NCBI GenBank assembly: GCA_003427395.1
Contig: BFEA01000069.1
Location: forward strand, 2,606,251-2,651,748
DNA length: 45,498 nucleotides
Reading direction: 5' to 3'
DNA from: Chara braunii
Lineage: Eukaryota > Streptophyta > Charophyceae > Charales > Characeae
The notes beneath the pieces were generated by a model. It was not told where the DNA came from, did not search any database, and was given only the letters and a program-made list of their open reading frames with translations. The position numbers and the translations under genes are program-made. This document shows positions 40,056 to 45,498 of the stretch, piece by piece. Position 1 is the stretch's first letter. The number at the start of each line of letters is the position of its first letter.

Positions 40056-40100
40056 AAGTGTACATTTCAATGTTCTAGCGGTAGATTCATTCTATTTTGC
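40056..40100. mobile_element. Family A MITE internal fragment
   Basis: GTACATTTCAATGTTCTAGC and GGTAGATTCATTCTATTTTG match the interior of family A; no termini are present. Confidence 0.4.
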
Positions 40101-40106
40101 TCATAA

Positions 40107-40119
40107 AATGGATGGTTGG

Positions 40120-40157
<38 letters not shown>

Positions 40158-40786
40158 AGGGTCGCCCCCCCCNGATTGATTGATTGATTGATTGATTTGG
40201 TTAAAAAAAGTTAAAAAAAAAACGAAAAAGGAAGGGGGGTCTTCTTTTTCTTCTTAATCTTTTTTTTTGCTTTTCCCGTTTTTCGGTTTTCCTTCTTTCA
40301 TGTTGTTTTTCTCCTCCTTAGCGGAGTGCTGATGTGGAAAAGCGCCGCAGATTTCGGGTTTTTTTTTCGGCCTTTTGTTTTTAATTATTTTTCTTCCGCA
40401 TCTTCGCGGAGCAGCTGTGCTGCCACGTCACCATGTGGGGTATCTCCCCCCCCCCCCTCTTGTTCTTCTTCTCCTTCTTCTACTACTCCTCCTTCTTCTC
40501 CTTCTTCTCCTTCTTTTGCTTCTTCTTCTCCTTCTTCTTTTCCTTCTTCGGCCTGTCTGGGTCCCGCTGCGCCTGCATATTCAATTTATTCAAACTTTTT
40601 TTAACCAAATCAATCAATCAATTAATAAATCGGTCAATCAATCAATCAATCAATCAATCAATTAATCAATCAATCAATCAATCGATCAATCCATGAATCG
40701 ATTAATCAAAAAATCAGTTTCGATTGATTGATTGATCAATTGATTGATTGATCGATTGATTGATTGATCGATTGATCGATTGATCA

Positions 40787-40840
<54 letters not shown>

Positions 40841-41168
40841 GGATTGACTGATTGATTGATTGATTGATTGTTTGATTGATTGATTTGGTTAAAAGAAATT
40901 TAGAAAAAAAACAAAAAGGAAGGGGCGTTTTCACCCCACCTCCGGCGCTCACCGGGCCCACTGCTTTACCTCCGCCTGACTCCGTGCATCTCCGATCCCG
41001 ATCCGGATCCCGATCTCGAACCCAATCCGCGCATTGTCGCCGATGTCCTCCTGCCTATAACAAACACGTGTGTGTGTTTGTGCATGTGTGTGTGTGATGT
41101 GTGTGTGCGTATGTGCGTGTGTGCGCATGCGGGAGTGTCGAGGGGAGGGGAGGGAGGACCCCTCCCCC

Positions 41169-41238
<70 letters not shown>

Positions 41239-41292
41239 TAATCAATCAATCAATGAATTGATGAATCAATCAATCAGTTTCGATTGATTGAT

Positions 41293-41349
<57 letters not shown>

Positions 41350-41790
41350 AATTGATTGATCAATCGTTTGATTGATTGATTGATTGACTTATTGATTGAA
41401 TACACACACGCACACAATGACAGATACACATATACACACTAATATGTTGTCGCCGCAGTGCCACGTGGCACTACCCTTTTTTTCAATCAATCGATCGAGG
41501 GAGGGGCGTTGTGCAGAGTGGCGCGCATAGCGAATGAATCAATCAACGACACCCGACTCGCTCAATCGATCAGTCAATCAATCAATTAATCAATCAATCA
41601 AGATTTCATTGATTGATTGATTGATCGATTGATTGATTGATTGATTGATATATAAATTGATTAATTGATTGATTGATTCAAACTTAGAAAAAAAATAACC
41701 GGTTTCGCCCGGCCTTCCGCTTCCACTTCCGTTTCCGCCACCTCCCCCTTCCACCCTCCCTTCCAATCAATCAATCAATCAATCAATCGC
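40107..41790. repeat. Giant GATT/AATC tetranucleotide arrays in both orientations
   Basis: (GATT)n at 40107-40197 and 40717-40893, 41284-41398 and 41607-41670; (AATC)n at 40606-40700, 41170-41278, 41536-41600 and 41766-41790. Interspersed are (CTT)n (40480-40555), a GT-rich tract (41061-41125) and G/C-rich linkers. AATC and GATT arrays meet at CAGTTTCGATTGATTGAT (40708, 41274) and a variant at ~41600, so long hairpins are possible. Open frames of INQS/LIDR type across it are spurious. N at 40173. Confidence 0.9.
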
Positions 41791-41813
41791 ACACACACAC
41801 AGACACAAACACA

Positions 41814-41878
<65 letters not shown>
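41790..41878. repeat. (AC)n microsatellite
   Basis: Nearly pure AC dinucleotides, with a few AGAC/AAAC variants at the start. Confidence 0.95.
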
Positions 41879-41880
<2 letters not shown>

Positions 41881-41984
41881 CCCCCAGCCCACCCCCAACC
41901 GCCAAAACCCATCTGCACAAACGCGTTTACCCGCGTTCACCGCGTTCAAAACCTGAACGTCAATGAACGCGCCGTAACACAGCT

Positions 41985-42109
41985 AACTTGTGGCCTGATG
42001 GACCAGATATGAAAGTGAAAAAAAAAAAAAAAAAAGATATGAAACTGATCTTTCCCGAAAAAGAAAAAAAAAAGAAACTGATCTTAGCCAAAGGGCAGAG
42101 AAAGGTATA
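41985..42109 (-). pseudogene. Decayed U2 snRNA-derived fragment
   Basis: The minus strand starts ATACCTTTCTCTGCCC and TTTGGCTAAGATCAG, the U2 5' end. It then has A-rich insertions and degenerate matches to stem IIa and the following loop (TTTCATATC, TCAGGCCACAAG), as in the U2 copy at 1841-1949. No functional structure is kept. Confidence 0.65.
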
Positions 42110-42181
42110 ATAACACTACTTTTAGCGTCACTTTATTATTAAGCAAAAACAAAAAACATTGTGTATCTTCCCCAAGAGAAT

Positions 42182-43872
42182 GGCACAGTCCGTTGCTATG
42201 AACTATGAGTCCATGAATAGCAAGGAATGCATCTTTATGGGGAATATGATGCATTGGTCCTTTTTTTTTCTTCTTCTTCTCTCCATAGATCTACTAATAT
42301 TAAAAAATTATATCTATGAATATTTTATATATACATATCGTATATATATTATTCCTTATCTCTGTCTGATCCTCTTGCTACTCTATGGGCCTGTCTCTTA
42401 TACACATCTAGATGTGTATAAGAGACAGGGCACAGTCCGTTGCTATGAACTATGAGTCCATGAATAGCAAGGAATGCATCTTTATGGGGAATATGATGCA
42501 TTGGTCCTTTTTTTTTCTTCTTCTTCTCTCCATAGATCTACTAATATTAAAAAATTATATCTATGAATATTTTATATATACATATCGTATATATATTATT
42601 CCTTATCTCTGTCTGATCCTCTTGCTACTCTATGGGCCTGTCTCTTATACACATCTAGATGTGTATAAGAGACAGGGCACAGTCCGTTGCTATGAACTAT
42701 GAGTCCATGAATAGCAAGGAATGCATCTTTATGGGGAATATGATGCATTGGTCCTTTTTTTTTCTTCTTCTTCTCTCCATAGATCTACTAATATTAAAAA
42801 ATTATATCTATGAATATTTTATATATACATATCGTATATATATTATTCCTTATCTCTGTCTGATCCTCTTGCTACTCTATGGGCCTGTCTCTTATACACA
42901 TCTAGATGTGTATAAGAGACAGGGCACAGTCCGTTGCTATGAACTATGAGTCCATGAATAGCAAGGAATGCATCTTTATGGGGAATATGATGCATTGGTC
43001 CTTTTTTTTTCTTCTTCTTCTCTCCATAGATCTACTAATATTAAAAAATTATATCTATGAATATTTTATATATACATATCGTATATATATTATTCCTTAT
43101 CTCTGTCTGATCCTCTTGCTACTCTATGGGCCTGTCTCTTATACACATCTAGATGTGTATAAGAGACAGGGCACAGTCCGTTGCTATGAACTATGAGTCC
43201 ATGAATAGCAAGGAATGCATCTTTATGGGGAATATGATGCATTGGTCCTTTTTTTTTCTTCTTCTTCTCTCCATAGATCTACTAATATTAAAAAATTATA
43301 TCTATGAATATTTTATATATACATATCGTATATATATTATTCCTTATCTCTGTCTGATCCTCTTGCTACTCTATGGGCCTGTCTCTTATACACATCTAGA
43401 TGTGTATAAGAGACAGGGCACAGTCCGTTGCTATGAACTATGAGTCCATGAATAGCAAGGAATGCATCTTTATGGGGAATATGATGCATTGGTCCTTTTT
43501 TTTTCTTCTTCTTCTCTCCATAGATCTACTAATATTAAAAAATTATATCTATGAATATTTTATATATACATATCGTATATATATTATTCCTTATCTCTGT
43601 CTGATCCTCTTGCTACTCTATGGGCCTGTCTCTTATACACATCTAGATGTGTATAAGAGACAGGGCACAGTCCGTTGCTATGAACTATGAGTCCATGAAT
43701 AGCAAGGAATGCATCTTTATGGGGAATATGATGCATTGGTCCTTTTTTTTTCTTCTTCTTCTCTCCATAGATCTACTAATATTAAAAAATTATATCTATG
43801 AATATTTTATATATACATATCGTATATATATTATTCCTTATCTCTGTCTGATCCTCTTGCTACTCTATGGGC
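42182..43872. other. Artefactual 7 x 209-bp array with adapter spacers
   Basis: Seven identical 209-bp units (starts 42182, 42429, 42676, 42923, 43170, 43417, 43664) are separated by six copies of the 38-bp Nextera mate-pair junction (42391-42428, then every 247 bp). Unit and spacer show no divergence. Repeated frames of 96 codons contain the adapter peptide SYTHLDVYKRQ. An assembler or gap-filler has looped through a circularised mate-pair fragment. The genome probably holds one 209-bp copy, an AT-rich segment with no gene. Confidence 0.97.
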
Positions 43873-43879
43873 TTCGCTG

Positions 43880-44001
43880 AGGCTCGCTCCACTACTCTCT
43901 AAATCTGCAAAACGGAACTGAATCTTCGGCTAGAACATGGAAAGATACACGGCCATGATTTTTTTGTCTTTTGTGCATGTCGAGAGTAGTGGAGCGAGGC
44001 T
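43880..44001. mobile_element. Family A MITE, copy A13
   Basis: 122 bp with 20-bp inverted ends, AGGCTCGCTCCACTACTCTC at the left, flanked by CTG at 43877-43879 and 44002-44004. The interior has GGCTAGAACATGGAAAGATA and TTTTTGTCTTTTGTGCATG. Confidence 0.8.
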
Positions 44002-44141
44002 CTGGGTATAGTACGGGGGGCATTGGTCCTTTTTCGACAGCGGTGTGTCTAGGCCCTAAGAACAACACTCGACGGAAGCTACCCTCTTTTCTTTTTTTCT
44101 TTTTTCTTTTTTTTTGGGAACCTCTTTTCTTTTTCGAGTAA

Positions 44142-44972
44142 GGGCCTAGTTGCACTACCGCCATAGGCCAAGTTGCTCTTACTCGCCAAACTTGGAGAAT
44201 GCAAAATGTGTCAGACGGCTAGCCCCACCGTAGACACAACTTGTGGAGAGTGAGGGCCTCGTTCCACTACTGGCCATCCACCACAAACAGTGGCGAGACT
44301 TGGCGAGGCCGAAAACTGCATTTTTCTGGCGGAAAAAGGGTCTTGGTTCCATTACATCACCGCCTCCAGGTGCGCTGTGGTTGCTGTCCCGGCCTGCTCC
44401 CAGGACTGTGGCGGATGGCGAGCTAATGGAACGGTGGCCGCCTTCTCTTCACCATGTACTCGGACTGGAAATCACTCCAGGTGCAGCTAAAACGTGCCAA
44501 CACTAGGGGACAACGCAGGTCTACTGTCAGGATGGCTGTGTCAGGGGCAATGGCCACACAAAGCATTTCGCTGAGGGGTGAGGAGTAGTAGAGCCTCCAC
44601 GAAGGGCCGTTGCAGGCAGGGGAAATGGAAAGCCTTGGCTATTTCACACCCAAATTCTGACAGCCTCCATTTCGTGGCTATTGGCGATGCAATGGAACCA
44701 AGTCGCGTCCGCCATGCGTGGCGGATGGAGAGTAGTGGAACGAGGCCCTGAATTCAGTTTCCCCGCCCCCTGAATGCAGTTTGTGAAGGGTGGTCTTAGG
44801 AACTCGCCACAGAACATCTTTCTGGAGAGTGCAGGGCTTCATGGGGGAGACAATTTTTTTTAACGTTTCTGTAGAAGAAATCTCGTGGCGAGTTCTACAC
44901 GATTCTCATATTTTTCACTCTCCACGGATCCGCCGCGAAATGTGAAGGATGGTGAGTAGTGCAACTAGGCCC
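44142..44972. mobile_element. Outer nested TIR element
   Basis: GGGCCTAGTTGCACTACC at the left and AGTGCAACTAGGCCC at the right, with exact TAA duplication (44139-44141, 44973-44975). Without the inner insertion it is ~333 bp. TAA plus GGGCC ends fit PIF/Harbinger. No transposase frame. Confidence 0.8.
44254..44748. mobile_element. Inner nested TIR element, 495 bp
   Basis: GGGCCTCGTTCCACTACTGG at the left and GTAGTGGAACGAGGCCC at the right, with exact TGA duplication (44251-44253, 44749-44751). It is inserted in the outer element with related termini. The GC-rich interior has short plus-strand frames (to ~87 codons) without recognisable transposase motifs. Confidence 0.8.
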
Positions 44973-44977
44973 TAACT

Positions 44978-45181
44978 TTAGTGAAGTCACAAAAACGAGT
45001 TATGATTGCACTATGGGCAAGATACATTTTGCAATTATTGCACTTCGGCCACCCTAGTATCTGGCCAGAAACCTGGGTTGTATACATTGCCCGAGCTGCA
45101 GTCCGAAACTGTATCTTGGGCCATGGTGCAATTCTGACTCCTTTTGTGATTATGACGCCTTTTGTGACTCCAGCGTAGTTT
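44978..45181. mobile_element. Family C-related MITE
   Basis: GTCACAAAAACGAGTTATGA and TTGCACTATGGGC match the left part of 6299-6466; the right part has GGTGCAATTCTGACTCC and TTTTGTGACTCCAGCGTAGTTTCC. Limits are approximate. Confidence 0.5.
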
Positions 45182-45498
45182 CCTCTTTTATTTTTTTTTT
45201 TGGGGGGGGGCGGGGGGGTCGGAGGGGGGAAGGGAGAAAGGGAGGGAGATCTAAAAAAAGAAAAAAAAGAACGGAGGAAGCTCCGTCCAAAATTTGAAAA
45301 ACCGGATATAAATGCTGGTATGATCATGGTTCGAGAGATAGTTCGGTTCTCTGTGTTTAGTAGTCGGAGTTTTTTCCTCTCTTTCTTGTTTGGAAATAGC
45401 AATAAATGTCAACAGGAGCATGGGACACTGGACCCTGTTTCCAGTTAGCCTCTTTGAGGCTTGGCCTTTCTTCCCGGGTTGAGATGTGGAGGGACTCC
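45182..45498. other. G/T/A homopolymers and LINE 3'-like motif
   Basis: T and G runs (45188-45240), A-rich DNA, and CACTGGACCCTGTTTCCAG at ~45427, which resembles the LINE 3' UTR motif at 26961. No gene is recognised. Confidence 0.4.

Noticed and set aside
40107-41400. INQS-, SINQ- and LLLL-repeat proteins
   Set aside because: Translations of AATC, GATT and CTT simple repeats.
42182-43872. CRISPR-like or satellite array with palindromic spacers, and a tandem gene family of 96-codon proteins
   Set aside because: The spacers are the Nextera mate-pair junction and the units are identical to the base; an assembly loop explains everything.

Overview
This is repeat-dominated nuclear DNA from a eukaryote, most likely the green lineage. 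The evidence is plant-type U6 and U2 snRNA-derived sequences, an L1-clade LINE whose ORF1 ends in a CCHC zinc knuckle, many very short inverted-repeat transposons, tRNA-headed SINEs and abundant microsatellites. A charophycean alga such as Chara would fit, but that is inference. No bacterial operon, CRISPR array or rRNA gene is visible.

Layout. 1-7.3 kb is a mosaic of tRNA-derived SINEs, MITEs (families A, B, C and D as named here) and snRNA-derived retrocopies, several inserted into each other. 7.4-10 kb holds TIR fragments and a decayed coding-like stretch. 10.1-14 kb is AT-rich, with tetranucleotide arrays and a 440-bp-period duplication. 15.06-18.23 kb (minus strand) holds the only convincing host gene, a 1057-codon open frame for an unrecognised multi-pass membrane protein. 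Its 5' side runs into a (CT)n tract and a 570-bp assembly gap. 20-29 kb carries family E, B, C and G elements, a rearranged U6 copy and a 5'-truncated LINE with a poly(A) tail. 29.1-35.3 kb (minus strand) is a longer L1-like LINE with decayed ORF1 and ORF2. 35.6-37.2 kb is a pair of ~0.6-kb repeats. 39-45.5 kb has a U2-like sequence split by a MITE, very large GATT/AATC arrays in both orientations, and nested MITEs.

How the parts relate. The L1-type machinery gives a plausible source for the U6 retrocopies (A-rich tails and target duplications are visible) and for the SINEs. The MITEs have clean 3-bp or TA duplications, so relative insertion order can be read: SINE and U6 into family C, family D into a SINE, family A into U2 and into family A.

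Caution. The window contains seven copies of a 38-bp palindrome made of CTGTCTCTTATACACATCT and its reverse complement, the Nextera transposase mate-pair junction. Six form the spacers of a perfect 247-bp-period 'array' at 42.2-43.9 kb and one sits inside LINE ORF1. These are assembly artefacts, not biology.
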